Origin: Prevotellaceae bacterium
GTDB taxonomy: Bacteria > Bacteroidota > Bacteroidia > Bacteroidales > Bacteroidaceae
DNA length: 64,000 nucleotides
Reading direction: 5' to 3'
Assembly (NCBI GenBank): GCA_028726625.1
Contig: JAQYPT010000073.1
Span: 29,924 to 93,923, forward strand
Shown here: positions 1 through 9,456 of the stretch, one piece after another
How positions within the stretch are numbered: position 1 is the first letter of the stretch
Layout of the letters: each line of letters opens with the position of its first letter
Program-made: the position numbers and the translations under genes
Notes under the pieces: generated by a model
Told to the model about the DNA's origin: nothing
Database searches by the model: none
The model's input: the letters and a program-made list of their open reading frames with translations, nothing else

Positions 1-863
1 ATAGCCTGGTAATTTTTCTTTTCCAGGGCCTTTTGATGTGCCAGAGCCAGCTGCTCGCAGGGCTTCCCTTGCCGTACGGGGTGCTTGTCAAAACCGTTAA
101 AGCTGGTTTCGTTGACGAAATACAGGGTCGCTTCGGTCGCGTCTGTAATCAGCAGGGTAGAGTCGGTGGCTTCAATCTTTCCTTGCTTGGTCACTGCCCG
201 CAGCACCGAACAGAAGTGAATGCTGTTCTCTGGGTCGCCCATGGCGTGTCCCTTCATCGTGATGAGGTTGCCCGCAGCCTTGACGGTGTGTGGTATCTGT
301 GCAGACAGGTTGACCTCCAGGTTGATGCTTTTGGGCTTGTTGGCTGTGATGTGTATGCAGATGACGCTGTCGGGATGTGATGCGAAATATTCTCGCTTGA
401 TTTTCACACCGTTCCGACTATAGCTGTCTGTTAACAAGGCCTTGTCGATGTCGAGCGTGCGTGTATAGTTGGTTGCTTGCCCTCCCCGAGGGTCCAGCAG
501 ATGCAGCGTGGCCAGGGGTTGGTAATACTGCGAGTTGGGACCTTGCACATGAAGTTGCAGCGAGTCGGCCTTTCGATAGTCTTCTTTGAACAAGGCTTCG
601 CGGATGGCCGGTATCCATTGGTGTGCGTCCTTGTCGAGATTCGGGTCTACGGGCTGTCCCGTCCATAGGGTGATGTCGTTGAGATAAATCAGATTGTCGC
701 GCGTACCGCCATAGACCAGTGCCCCCATCCGCCCGTTGCCGATGGGCATCGATTCTTCAAAATACTGCGCAGGCTTGTCGTACCACAGGTGCATGGGGAG
801 TTGTTGCGCCAGCGTAGGAAGGTGCATGGCGAGCAAGAAAAGTAATGAGCCGATGTTTCTCAT
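1..863 (-). CDS. GH95-type alpha-L-fucosidase, N-terminal part (cut by left edge)
   Basis: The minus-strand frame is open from the ATG at 863 to base 3, so about 287 codons of the N-terminus are present and the catalytic part lies outside the window. The first 19 or so residues (MRNIGSLLFLLAMHLPTLAQ) form a signal peptide. The next residues, LWYDKPAQYFEESMPIGNGRMGA and NDITLWTGQP, are typical of the N-terminal beta-sandwich of family GH95 fucosidases, and SFNGFDKHPV near the edge is also characteristic of that family. Such enzymes remove terminal fucose from host or plant glycans in the periplasm. A good promoter lies at 939-969. No polysaccharide-utilisation partners are visible here; they could lie to the left. 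Confidence 0.85.
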   Translation of the reverse strand, partial: MRNIGSLLFLLAMHLPTLAQQLPMHLWYDKPAQYFEESMPIGNGRMGALVYGGTRDNLIYLNDITLWTGQPVDPNLDKDAHQWIPAIREALFKEDYRKADSLQLHVQGPNSQYYQPLATLHLLDPRGGQATNYTRTLDIDKALLTDSYSRNGVKIKREYFASHPDSVICIHITANKPKSINLEVNLSAQIPHTVKAAGNLITMKGHAMGDPENSIHFCSVLRAVTKQGKIEATDSTLLITDATEATLYFVNETSFNGFDKHPVRQGKPCEQLALAHQKALEKKNYQA

Positions 864-938
864 GATGAAACTGCTAGGTGTGGTTGTCTATATGCAACGA
901 ACTGCGGGTTGGCAGGTGAGCCTGCCTTTACAGTACTG

Positions 939-969
939 CAAAAATAATGAATTCTGTATAAACAGCAAA
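939..969 (-). promoter_or_regulatory. Promoter of the GH95 gene
   Basis: On the minus strand TTTG (966-969) is followed after 19 nt by TATTTTTG (939-946), matching the Bacteroidetes TTTG / TAnnTTTG promoter. The leader of about 70 nt holds a small perfect hairpin at 911-926 (GGCAGG, 4-nt loop, CCTGCC). Confidence 0.6.
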
Positions 970-1110
970 ACGGCGGCTGTGAATTATTTGTTGATATCAT
1001 ACAGTGACGGTGTTCGGACGGGGTGGGCATCAGGGAGGACATGCTTTAAAACGAGTTGTTGTCGCGTTCTCGTAACCTGCTGTGGGATAGGTGTTCAGGG
1101 TGCATTTTCA

Positions 1111-1196
1111 ATAGCATGGTGATTGGTCGCCAACAGCATAGAGTTTGGCGGTCAATAGCATGCAGATTGGCACTTAAAGTCAATGAGTTTGTTTCG
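1111..1196. repeat. 22-bp-period degenerate array A (4 units)
   Basis: Four units are in register, with GCAT cores at 1114, 1136 and 1158 and a GTCAAT core at 1180, each exactly 22 bp apart. Each unit has the form (C/T)AAnAGCAT...(A/T)TTTGG. The array lies between the alaS terminator and the GH95 promoter. The rest of 970-1270 shows no gene. Confidence 0.75.
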
Positions 1197-1270
1197 CAAG
1201 TGCTATCGACCATGATGACGTGGCCATTGACCAGCCTCATCATCCCCACAATTACACGGTATTGATTGGT

Positions 1271-1315
1271 CAAGATAAAAAGCGAAACCCCATTCGATAG
1301 GAGTGGGATTTCGCT
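1271..1315 (-). terminator. Terminator of alaS
   Basis: On the minus strand a stem of 15 pairs (AGCGAAATCCCACTC with its near-complement, one mismatch and one wobble; 1281-1315) is followed by TTTTATCTT. It lies about 105 nt after the alaS stop codon. Confidence 0.8.
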
Positions 1316-1419
1316 TCAATGAAACATGCTTCCAGAGCGTTTGTTAACACACAAGGAAACATGTTTTTTATTGATAGTCATGCTTGTACGGTTGGCAGAG
1401 AGCCACCATTGACGAACAA

Positions 1420-4041
1420 TTACAATTTGGCCAACTCGATAACTTTATCGACTGCAGCCCTGATACCGTCCACATTCTTGCCGCCAGCCGATGCGAAATG
1501 CGGTTGTCCGCCACCGCCTCCCTGAATGAGTTTGGCTGCCTCACGAACCATTTGACCAGCGTTCAAACCATGATCTTTCACCATATCGTCACTTAACATG
1601 ACACTCAGAAGTGGCTTCTGCTGTGCTGTAGAACCGATGACGCAAAGCAAATACGACGGTATGGCCTCACGAATCTTGAACACCAAGTCCTTGGCAGCGT
1701 TGCCATCGATAGGCAATACCGCCTTGATGACGGTAACGCCATTGACGGTCTCCGCACGTCTGATGAGTTCGTCTTTGGTTCTTTGCACCGCTTGTGCTTG
1801 GAACTGTTCTATCTCCTTGCGCATGGTGTCGTGTTCGTCCATGTACTTTTCGATGACTCCTTTCAAGTCCTTGGCATTATTGAACAAGCTGCGGATGGCC
1901 TTCACCGTGTCTTCTATGGCATACATTGCTTCTTCGCACTTGCGACCAGTAATGGCTTCAAAACGACGAACACCAGCAGCTACCGAACTTTCGGATATGA
2001 TTTTGAACAATCCGATACGTCCTGTACTCTTGGCATGAATACCTCCACAGAACTCACATGACGGTCCGAAGCGCACTACCCGCACCTTGTCGCCATATTT
2101 TTCACCAAACAATGCAATGGCTCCCATTTCCTTCGCCTCTTCTATCGGCGTATCACGATGTTCGTCCAAGGGGATGTCTTGACGTATAAGGTCGTTCACT
2201 AACCGTTCTACCTGTCTGATTTCCTCGTCGGTCACCTTTTGGAAATGCGAGAAATCAAAGCGCAGCGTGTCGGGCGACACATACGATCCCTTTTGCTCCA
2301 CATGGTCGCCAAGCACCTGCTTGAGTGCATAATCCAGCAGGTGAGTGGCTGTATGGTTTGCCGCACAGGCGTCACGTTTGTCAGTATCCACGCAAGCCAT
2401 GAAGTCAGCCTCAGGATGTTTTGGCAGTTGCTTGATGATGTGAATGCTTTGGTTGTTCTCGCGTTTGGTGTCTATCACGTCCACTGTCTCGTGTTCGCTC
2501 ACTAAGACACCTTGGTCACCTACCTGTCCTCCCATTTCTCCATAGAAGGGTGTGAAGTCCAAGATAACCTCGTAAAAACTGTTTTTTTTCTGGGTTACCT
2601 TGCGATACTTCAAGATGTGGCATTCGTATTCGGTATAGTCGTAGCCCACAAACTGCTGTTCGCCTTGTCTTATTTCTACCCAGTCGCTGTTTTCCACTTG
2701 TGCTGCATTGCGGGCACGGTCTTTCTGTTTCTGCATTTCTGCATGGAACTGTTGCTCGTCAACGCTGAATCCGTGCTCTCTGCATATCAGTTCTGTGAGG
2801 TCGAGTGGAAAGCCATAGGTATCAAAAAGACGGAAGGCTTGTTCGCCATCGATTTGCGTTTTGCCAGCTTTTTTCAGCTCGTCCATGGCGTTGTTTAACA
2901 GGTTGATACCCTTTTCGAGTGTCCGCAAGAACGAATCTTCTTCTTCTTTCATCACCTTGCCAATCAACTCACGTTGGGCAACGAGTTCAGGATATGCTCC
3001 TCCCATTTCGTCTACGAGTACTGGGAGCAACTTATATACAAAGGCTTCGCGCTGCCCCAAGAACGTGTAAGCATAGCGAACGGCACGTCGGAGGATGCGG
3101 CGAATGACGTAACCTGCCTTGGCATTGCTGGGCAACTGTCCGTCAGCGATGGAGAAGGCTACGGCTCTAAGGTGGTCAGCCACTACACGCATCGCCACAT
3201 CTACATCTTCCTGCTCGCCATATTTCTTGCCCGACAGGCGTTCCATCTCATGGATGAATGGTTGAAAGATGTCGGTGTCGTAGTTGGAATTCTTTCCTTG
3301 CAGCATTCTGACCAATCGTTCAAATCCCATTCCTGTATCAATAACGTTCATGGAGAGTGGCTCCAAAGAACCATCGGCTTTGCGATTGAACTGCATGAAT
3401 ACGATGTTCCAAATCTCGATGACCTGTGGGTGATCTTTGTTCACCAACTCCCGACCGGGTAGTTGTGCTTTCTCTTCGTCCGAACGCGAGTCTACATGTA
3501 TCTCCGAACAAGGACCGCAAGGTCCTGTATCACCCATTTCCCAAAAGTTGTCATGCTTGTTGCCATTGATGATATGGTCGGCTGGCAAGTGCTTGCGCCA
3601 ATACTTCTCTGCCTCGCTGTCGTGTGGAATGTTTTCTTCGGGTGAGCCTTCAAACACCGTCACATACAAGTCTTTTGGATCCAAGTGCAGCACGTCCACC
3701 AAATATTCCCACGCATAGTCAATGGCTCCTTCCTTAAAGTAGTCGCCAAAGCTCCAGTTGCCGAGCATCTCGAACATCGTGTGGTGGTAAGTGTCTCGTC
3801 CCACTTCCTCAAGGTCGTTGTGCTTTCCGCTCACGCGGAGGCATTTCTGCGAGTCGGCTCTGCGGCGTGGCTCTGGTTGTTTGTTGCCAAGGATGATATC
3901 CTTCCATTGGTTCATGCCTGCATTGGTAAACATCAGTGTGGGGTCGTCTTTGATAACCATGGGTGCCGAAGCCACGATGGTGTGTCCTTTCGACTCAAAG
4001 AATTTCTTGAACGATTCACGTATCTCGTTTGCTGTCATCAT
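1420..4041 (-). CDS. alaS: Alanyl-tRNA synthetase
   Basis: This is a full-length 873-aa AlaRS that charges tRNA-Ala in the cytoplasm. The class II catalytic domain starts with [21 protein letters not shown] and contains the motif 2 region NQWKDIILG...[23 protein letters not shown]. The editing domain has its zinc-site residues in [12 protein letters not shown] (around residue 560) and [13 protein letters not shown] (around 660). The C-terminal DHHA1-like region ends with [14 protein letters not shown]. The gene starts [11 protein letters not shown]; the second Met is an equally possible start. It is monocistronic, with its own promoter (4114-4145) and terminator (1271-1315). Confidence 0.97.
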   Translation of the reverse strand: MMTANEIRESFKKFFESKGHTIVASAPMVIKDDPTLMFTNAGMNQWKDIILGNKQPEPRRRADSQKCLRVSGKHNDLEEVGRDTYHHTMFEMLGNWSFGDYFKEGAIDYAWEYLVDVLHLDPKDLYVTVFEGSPEENIPHDSEAEKYWRKHLPADHIINGNKHDNFWEMGDTGPCGPCSEIHVDSRSDEEKAQLPGRELVNKDHPQVIEIWNIVFMQFNRKADGSLEPLSMNVIDTGMGFERLVRMLQGKNSNYDTDIFQPFIHEMERLSGKKYGEQEDVDVAMRVVADHLRAVAFSIADGQLPSNAKAGYVIRRILRRAVRYAYTFLGQREAFVYKLLPVLVDEMGGAYPELVAQRELIGKVMKEEEDSFLRTLEKGINLLNNAMDELKKAGKTQIDGEQAFRLFDTYGFPLDLTELICREHGFSVDEQQFHAEMQKQKDRARNAAQVENSDWVEIRQGEQQFVGYDYTEYECHILKYRKVTQKKNSFYEVILDFTPFYGEMGGQVGDQGVLVSEHETVDVIDTKRENNQSIHIIKQLPKHPEADFMACVDTDKRDACAANHTATHLLDYALKQVLGDHVEQKGSYVSPDTLRFDFSHFQKVTDEEIRQVERLVNDLIRQDIPLDEHRDTPIEEAKEMGAIALFGEKYGDKVRVVRFGPSCEFCGGIHAKSTGRIGLFKIISESSVAAGVRRFEAITGRKCEEAMYAIEDTVKAIRSLFNNAKDLKGVIEKYMDEHDTMRKEIEQFQAQAVQRTKDELIRRAETVNGVTVIKAVLPIDGNAAKDLVFKIREAIPSYLLCVIGSTAQQKPLLSVMLSDDMVKDHGLNAGQMVREAAKLIQGGGGGQPHFASAGGKNVDGIRAAVDKVIELAKL

Positions 4042-4113
4042 CTGTTTTTATCTTGTTTATGGTTGTTTTTATTCTTCGTAAAGTGCTTGTGTAGCACCTG
4101 AAGTAATTAGCGG

Positions 4114-4145
4114 CAAAATTATAAAAAAAAGGATAAAGCGCCAAA
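4114..4145 (-). promoter_or_regulatory. Promoter of alaS
   Basis: On the minus strand TTTG (4142-4145) is followed after 20 nt by TAATTTTG (4114-4121). A second possible -7 box, TATCTTTG, overlaps the -33 element at 4142-4149. The leader includes a GTGCT/AGCAC hairpin near 4083-4097. Nothing else is seen between 4150 and 4370. Confidence 0.6.
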
Positions 4146-4373
4146 GATATCGCTTAAATTCAGTCGGTTAGGGAAGTTTGAGAACTTCGTATAGGCAGGC
4201 ATTTCCTCTTCATTGTAACCCTGTGCCGTGAGCAGCCTTTACCCTCCAATCATTGGAAAGTATTTCTTGTTGATTTGAAAGACGTGGTTGAATACATGGC
4301 ATGGCGAGGTGTTCTATGAAAACTTGTTTTGAAAGAATGGCTTAGAGAAATGCGTCTTTTCAAAAAAAATAAG

Positions 4374-4381
4374 TATATTTG
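4374..4381 (+). promoter_or_regulatory. -7 box for the MerR-type gene
   Basis: TATATTTG fits TAnnTTTG and lies 38 nt before the ATG at 4420. No clear TTTG at the right spacing was found, so this is weaker than the other promoters. Confidence 0.4.
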
Positions 4382-4419
4382 CAATAGAAATCCAGCTTTT
4401 GACTTAAAAATTAACGACA

Positions 4420-4770
4420 ATGGCACTGAATCCCAATAAGAATGTGAAGCTTTACTACTCCATTAAGGAGGTGGCCAAGCAGTTTGGTATCAATGAAAGT
4501 ACATTGAGATACTGGGAAACCGAGTTCCCCCAGTTGAAGCCAAAGACTGTGAGCTCGACCAAGGTTCGGCAGTATACAGATGCCGACATCGAGGAGATTC
4601 GCGTGATTTATAACTTGGTTAGGGTGCGCGGTTTTAAGCTATCGGCGGCCAGAAAGATGCTGGGCGCCAATAGAAAAGGTGCTGAAAAGAGTTCGGAAGT
4701 GCTGGAAACGTTGCTGTCTGTGCGCGAACAGTTGCAAGAATTGCGCAAACAACTGGATATGATTGTGTGA
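4420..4770 (+). CDS. MerR-family transcriptional regulator
   Basis: This is a 116-aa DNA-binding protein. The N-terminal half is a MerR-type winged helix-turn-helix: YYSIKEVAKQFGINESTLRYWETEFPQLKP followed by RQYTDADIEEIRVIYNLVRVRGFKLSAARKML. The C-terminal third (SEVLETLLSVREQLQELRKQLDMI) is a short amphipathic helix of the kind that forms the antiparallel dimer coiled coil. There is no ligand-binding domain and no cysteine, so it is not a metal- or redox-sensing MerR of the classical type. Small single-domain MerR proteins of this form are common in Bacteroidetes. The target is unknown. The gene stands alone, facing the rel end of the next cluster. Confidence 0.85.
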   Translation: MALNPNKNVKLYYSIKEVAKQFGINESTLRYWETEFPQLKPKTVSSTKVRQYTDADIEEIRVIYNLVRVRGFKLSAARKMLGANRKGAEKSSEVLETLLSVREQLQELRKQLDMIV

Positions 4771-4773
4771 GGG

Positions 4774-4978
4774 TTGAGTTTATAAGTTTTTGAGTTGATG
4801 AGTCTTTAAGTTGGTAAGTTTTCGAGTTTTTAAGTTGACAAAGGAAACCGTATGGTTTGGTTTCTCGCTCGTTAACGCCTCACCCCAAAACCCAGAATAG
4901 CTTATCAACCCGCAAATCCAAAACTTAATAATCATTACACTTATAAACTCGTAAACTCGTGAACTTGTAAACTAAAAT
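4774..4978. repeat. Inverted pair of AACTCGTAAAC-type low-complexity repeats
   Basis: The left arm (4774-4839) reads GAGTTTATAAGTTTTTGAG and variants. The right arm (4921-4973) carries the same motif on the other strand (AAACTCGTAAACTCGTGAAC). Together they fill the gap between two convergent genes and could fold as a loose hairpin. It belongs to the composite repeat family also seen near 16.0, 21.0, 40.1 and 63.8 kb. Confidence 0.65.
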
Positions 4979-4982
4979 AAAT

Positions 4983-7259
4983 TTACATAATTTGTTGAAT
5001 TTCTTGCAAGCCTTTTACCTTTTTCAAGCTGTTGATGATGTTCTTTACTTCTTGTCGATTATGAACGAGAACCTCGATTTTACCCATAAAAATATCTTCC
5101 TTGCTGGTTAGCGAAAGATTGTGCATGTTGACGTTCATCTCATCAGAAATGACATCCACGACATCGTGCAACATGCCTTGACGGTCGATGCCTCTGATCT
5201 CGATGGTGGCGTTGAAAAGACGGATGTTGCGCATATCCCACTTAGCATCTAGCAGCCGATTGCCGTAACTAGACTTCAGTTTGCTGGCCACAGGGCAGTT
5301 GCGCTTGTGTATTTCTACATGATTCTGGTTGTCAATGTAGCCCAGGATGTCGTCGCCGGGGATGGGATGGCAGCAGGAGGGGAAGAGGTAGGTGTCGATG
5401 TTGCCGTCGTTGATGACGATAGCCTTCTTCCGGTTGAGTGTATTATCGACGGTGAAAGGCTCGGCTTTCTTATCCTGTTCGTCTTTCTTGTCATGTCCGA
5501 TGAAGGGTACATACTTGAGCCAATTGCTGGGTGAAGAGCTTTTCTTTTTCTTGTTCAGCTCGTCCAAGTCTTTTTCTGTCAAGATAACCGACTTATTACC
5601 GATACACAAGAACAGGCTCTCGTGTTTCTTTAAGTTATGAAATTCGCATAACTTGTCGAGTACAGATGTGGTCATTTCCATGTCATTGCGCTCCAACCAG
5701 GCGTTGAGAAAGGCTTCACCTTGCTTTTGTATCTCTCTGTTGTTGCGCCTAAGGATGGCCTGTATCTTTGCTTTAGCTTTGGCTGTGGTGGCAAAGTTGA
5801 GCCACGAGGGTTGCACATGTTGCGACTTGCTGGTTAATATCTCTACCTGATCACCGCTTTGTAGCTTATGACTCAGCGGAACCAACTTATGGTTGACCTT
5901 GGCTCCGATACAATGACTGCCCAGTAGGGTGTGTATCTGGAAAGCAAAGTCGAGCGCAGTGCAGCCAGCAGGCATGGTCTTGATCTCGCCTTTCGGGGTG
6001 AACACGAATATCTCGGAAGCGAAGAGATTCAGCTTGATGGCATCGAGAAAGTCCATAGCATCGGGCTGTGGGTCGTCCAAAATCTCTTTGATGGTGCGCA
6101 ACCATTCATTCAATTCATTTTCATCCTCGGTGTATTCATCTTTGTCTTTGTATTTCCAGTGAGCTGCGAAGCCTTGTTCGGCCACCTCGTTCATGCGGTC
6201 ACTGCGTATCTGAACTTCAATCCAACGGCCTTGTTTGCTCATCAAGGTGACGTGGAGAGCTTGGTATCCGTTGGCCTTTGGGTGGCTCAACCAGTCGCGA
6301 AGTCGGTCGGGATGCGACTTGTAGATGCGGCTGATGGCCACGTATATTTTGAAACATTCGTTGATTTCGTCGGCCCTTACCTTCGGTGTGAAGATGATTC
6401 GTACGGCCAAGATGTCGTAAATTTCGTCGAAGGTGACATGCTTCGTCTGCATCTTGTTCCATATAGAGTATGGACTTTTGACCCTTGCTTTCAGCTCATA
6501 GTCAATGCCCATGGCATCAAGGGTCTCCTTGATGGGCGCCGTGAACAGCTCGAAGAGGCGGTCACGTTGCTCCTTTGTGAAGGAAAGCTTGTTGGTAATG
6601 TTGGCGTATTCTTCGGGATGCTCGAACCGGAAGCTGAGGTTTTCCAGTTCGGTCTTAATCTTATTCAGGCCCAATCGGTTCGCCAATGGCGCATATATAT
6701 ATAAGGTTTCGCCGGCTATCTTGTACTGTTTATTGGCTGGTTGCGACTGTAGCGTGCGCATGTTGTGTAGGCGGTCGCATATTTTAATAAGGATGACGCG
6801 GATGTCATCGCTCATGGTGAGCAGCAACTTCTTGAAGTTTTCCGCCTGAGCCGACGCCCTGTCGCCGAAGATACCTCCGCTAATTTTAGTGAGTCCATCG
6901 ACGATTTGTGCAATCTTGGGCCCGAAGATGTTCTCGATGTCCTCAACGGTATAGTCGGTATCTTCCACCACATCGTGTAGAAGTGCCGAGCAGATGCTGG
7001 TTGAGCCCAGTCCCATCTCCTCACAAGCAATCTGCGCTACGGCGATGGGGTGCATGATGTACGGCTCGCCCGAGAGACGTCTTACGCCTTTGTGTGCTTG
7101 ACGTGCGAAGTTGAAGGCCTTGGTGATGATGTCTACCTTCTTTCTGTGACGGGAAGCCAGGTAGGTGTCCAGCAGATGTTGGAACGCATCTTGGATTGTG
7201 TTGTCTTCCAGTTCGTCTTTACTTTCTTTATCTTGAATCTCTTGATTGTCCATACTCAA
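4983..7259 (-). CDS. Bifunctional (p)ppGpp synthetase/hydrolase (Rel/SpoT family)
   Basis: This 758-aa protein has the complete long RSH architecture. The HD hydrolase domain has the catalytic HDVVED at residues 95-100. The synthetase domain (about 260-385) retains YDILAVRII, NGYQALHVT and the catalytic Glu in WIEVQIRS, so both activities should be present. A TGS domain (EIFVFTPKGEIKTMPAGCTALDFAF) lies near 425-485, and a C-terminal ACT domain covers about 685-758. It makes and removes the stringent-response alarmone in the cytoplasm and is expected to bind ribosomes through the C-terminal part. It is the last gene of the cluster, 22 bp after the lytic transglycosylase gene. The start could be either of two Met codons (MSMDNQE). 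Confidence 0.95.
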   Translation of the reverse strand: MSMDNQEIQDKESKDELEDNTIQDAFQHLLDTYLASRHRKKVDIITKAFNFARQAHKGVRRLSGEPYIMHPIAVAQIACEEMGLGSTSICSALLHDVVEDTDYTVEDIENIFGPKIAQIVDGLTKISGGIFGDRASAQAENFKKLLLTMSDDIRVILIKICDRLHNMRTLQSQPANKQYKIAGETLYIYAPLANRLGLNKIKTELENLSFRFEHPEEYANITNKLSFTKEQRDRLFELFTAPIKETLDAMGIDYELKARVKSPYSIWNKMQTKHVTFDEIYDILAVRIIFTPKVRADEINECFKIYVAISRIYKSHPDRLRDWLSHPKANGYQALHVTLMSKQGRWIEVQIRSDRMNEVAEQGFAAHWKYKDKDEYTEDENELNEWLRTIKEILDDPQPDAMDFLDAIKLNLFASEIFVFTPKGEIKTMPAGCTALDFAFQIHTLLGSHCIGAKVNHKLVPLSHKLQSGDQVEILTSKSQHVQPSWLNFATTAKAKAKIQAILRRNNREIQKQGEAFLNAWLERNDMEMTTSVLDKLCEFHNLKKHESLFLCIGNKSVILTEKDLDELNKKKKSSSPSNWLKYVPFIGHDKKDEQDKKAEPFTVDNTLNRKKAIVINDGNIDTYLFPSCCHPIPGDDILGYIDNQNHVEIHKRNCPVASKLKSSYGNRLLDAKWDMRNIRLFNATIEIRGIDRQGMLHDVVDVISDEMNVNMHNLSLTSKEDIFMGKIEVLVHNRQEVKNIINSLKKVKGLQEIQQIM

Positions 7260-7281
7260 TTCTCCCCATGATGGTTGAGCG

Positions 7282-8649
7282 TTACCTCACCCTTATTTTC
7301 TTTCCTTTCCTGATGTTGTTGCCTTTTAGGCCATTGAGCCTCTTGAGCTTCTTAACGGTCGTATGGTTGCGAGCAGCGATTTCGGATAATGTATCTCCTC
7401 CTCTGACGGTAACTGACTTGCTTGACGAGCGTCTTCTTCGGCTACTGCGTGACGATTTGCGCCTGCTGCGTTTGCTTTTGCTCCTGCTGTAGCTCTTGCG
7501 TGAGCTCGATGCCGATGTTCTGCCACTCGAATAGCTGGGTATCTCTTGCGCTACTTCCACCTCTGATCGCTTGGTCAGCAGCACGTCGGCGTTGTAAGCA
7601 TATACCGAATCCTCCTGATCGATGAACGAATTAATCTTATCCACGGGCAGACGAAGGGTGGATGGCTTGGTGTATCCGATGACGATGTCCTTGCGATATT
7701 GTGGGTTGAGCGACCGAACAAGCTCCTCATCCACGTTCAACACTTGTGCGATTTGTTTGAAATGAACGTCGCGGCTGACGAGGATGGTATCTGTCTTGGC
7801 TGGCAAGTCAGTTGTCATTGGGCAGATGTTGTGCTCGCAGTAGTAGTTCATGATGTAGTTGGCTGCGATGAATGCCGGTACATAGCCTCGTGTTTCGCGT
7901 GGCAAGTAAGGGTATATTTTCCAGTAGTCCTTGCTACCACCAGCACGGTGGATGGCCTGTGTGAGCTTGTCCGGACCACAGTTATAGGCTGCGATAACCA
8001 GGTTCCAGTCGCCAAAGATGCGGTAAAGGTCACTCAGGTAGTTGGCTGCGGCGTACGAAGACTTGATGGGATCGCATCGCTCGTCAAGCAAAGAGTTGAT
8101 TTCCAGACCGTAATTCTTGGCGGTAGCCAACATGAATTGCCACAGTCCCGTGGCACCTACACGCGACACGGCCTTGGGATTGAGTCCCGATTCAATCACT
8201 GGAAGGTATTTCAGCTCGAGTGGCAGGCTGTACGTTTCCAAGGCCTGTTCGAAGATGGGCATGTAAAAATTGGAGGCACCGAGCATGATACCTACAGCGT
8301 TGCGCAGCTCGTTGCTGTATCGATCGATGAACTTTTGCACCACGTTATTGTATGGCATCTCCATAATTGTGGGCAAACGGCGCAGACGATCCTTGTAAAC
8401 ATCGGGCTCGTAAGTCTTGTTTACATTTGGTAAGTTGCAATCAGCATCGCGTTTCAGGTATGTCTTGGTGTTGTAAAGGTGAAGCAGACTGTCAATCTCA
8501 GACGTCATAGCTTCGGGTAAGTCAAATGTTTCGTTTTCACCTTTTTCATTCGTCACGGTGATTTCTGTATCGTCATCAACGACCTGCGCTTGCAGTGATG
8601 ATGAGAATACAACAAGCAGGGTGACTATGGATAAATAAATTTTCTTCAT
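7282..8649 (-). CDS. Lytic transglycosylase with C-terminal LysM (MltD-like)
   Basis: This 455-aa periplasmic enzyme should cleave peptidoglycan glycan strands. It has a signal peptide (MKKIYLSIVTLLVVFSSSLQAQ). The SLT domain covers about residues 120-265, with the catalytic Glu at 153 in VIESGLNPKA, followed by GATGLWQFM and AAYNCGP. A strongly basic Ser/Arg linker lies near 375-410, and one LysM domain follows at the C-terminus (VRGGDTLSEIAARNHTTVKKLKRLNGL). MltD proteins of Proteobacteria usually have two or more LysM repeats; here there is one. The linker could bind anionic wall polymers (inference). It sits between the DUF5683 gene and rel. Confidence 0.92.
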   Translation of the reverse strand: MKKIYLSIVTLLVVFSSSLQAQVVDDDTEITVTNEKGENETFDLPEAMTSEIDSLLHLYNTKTYLKRDADCNLPNVNKTYEPDVYKDRLRRLPTIMEMPYNNVVQKFIDRYSNELRNAVGIMLGASNFYMPIFEQALETYSLPLELKYLPVIESGLNPKAVSRVGATGLWQFMLATAKNYGLEINSLLDERCDPIKSSYAAANYLSDLYRIFGDWNLVIAAYNCGPDKLTQAIHRAGGSKDYWKIYPYLPRETRGYVPAFIAANYIMNYYCEHNICPMTTDLPAKTDTILVSRDVHFKQIAQVLNVDEELVRSLNPQYRKDIVIGYTKPSTLRLPVDKINSFIDQEDSVYAYNADVLLTKRSEVEVAQEIPSYSSGRTSASSSRKSYSRSKSKRSRRKSSRSSRRRRSSSKSVTVRGGDTLSEIAARNHTTVKKLKRLNGLKGNNIRKGKKIRVR

Positions 8650-8691
8650 GATTGGTTTCTTGTCTGTTTATTTGATTGGCTATCTTTTGTT

Positions 8692-9447
8692 TCAGAAGCT
8701 GAGGCTACAATGAATGCCCAGACCGCCTGATTTCAAGGGATTCCTGTTCATATTGGTGTTGACAACCGTGGGTTCAATGCGCAAACTCAAGTCGTCAGAG
8801 ATGTCAAACTCTGACAAAGAGGCGTCAACGTAGGCATCGATCACCGACAAAGCGTAGACTCCGATGAGCGTGAAGAAGCTCAAGTCGCGCCAACGACGGT
8901 AGCGATCCTTGCGCTTTCTGAACAGTTCTTTATATCTATCGATGTTCGAAGCGTCGATTTGGTTGCCTAAATGCAGAAACTGTTTGTAACTCTGCGATTG
9001 CGGATCGTTGTCCATCAGGTCGATGTAAGCTTGCGAATAGTCGTGATACATCTGATTATTCCAGCGCATGGCATAGTAGCAGCCCACAAAACCACCATAG
9101 ACAATGGGCAGCTTCCAGTATTTCCGGTTGTAGATTTGACCAGCTCCTGGCAGAACAACAGCCAGCCACATGGCTCGTTTGGCATCGGGTCGCCAGGTAT
9201 TCCAGTCGCGTTTGATTTTCTTCGCAGCCTTTTCTGTTTCTGCAAAGACAAGGGTGTCTGATGGGTTAATAGCCTTTTCTGCGGGGATGGCCTTGGCGTT
9301 GTCTTCTCCGATGATGACGCGTGGGTCGGTGTCCTTGATGCTGTCGCCCACTTGAATCTGGGCCTGACACCATGCTGCACACAGCAGAATGGCGCACGTC
9401 AGGCTGATACGAAGGGACGATGATAGGTTGTCACGCATGGTTTTCAC
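8692..9447 (-). CDS. DUF5683 family membrane protein
   Basis: This 251-aa protein has an N-terminal signal sequence (SLRISLTCAILLCAAWCQAQ). It is followed by the DUF5683 core WRPDAKRAMWLAVVLPGAGQIYNRKYWKLPIVYGGFVGCYYAM, in which two hydrophobic hairpin segments flank the GAGQIYNRKYWK motif. A third hydrophobic segment (FFTLIGVYALSVIDAYVDASL) follows. The function is unknown. In Bacteroidales this family is regularly found between parB and a lytic transglycosylase, as here, which suggests an envelope role linked to growth or division. It starts 9 bp after the parB stop codon, so the two are probably co-transcribed. Confidence 0.85.
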   Translation of the reverse strand: MKTMRDNLSSSLRISLTCAILLCAAWCQAQIQVGDSIKDTDPRVIIGEDNAKAIPAEKAINPSDTLVFAETEKAAKKIKRDWNTWRPDAKRAMWLAVVLPGAGQIYNRKYWKLPIVYGGFVGCYYAMRWNNQMYHDYSQAYIDLMDNDPQSQSYKQFLHLGNQIDASNIDRYKELFRKRKDRYRRWRDLSFFTLIGVYALSVIDAYVDASLSEFDISDDLSLRIEPTVVNTNMNRNPLKSGGLGIHCSLSF

Positions 9448-9456
9448 GAAAGTAAC

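Noticed and set aside
5931..6704. Plus-strand 257-codon frame inside rel
   Set aside because: It is the complement of the synthetase domain of rel, whose motifs are unambiguous on the minus strand.
7699..8433. Plus-strand 244-codon frame inside the lytic transglycosylase gene
   Set aside because: It is a shadow of the SLT domain on the other strand, rich in Val/His/Cys as complement frames are.
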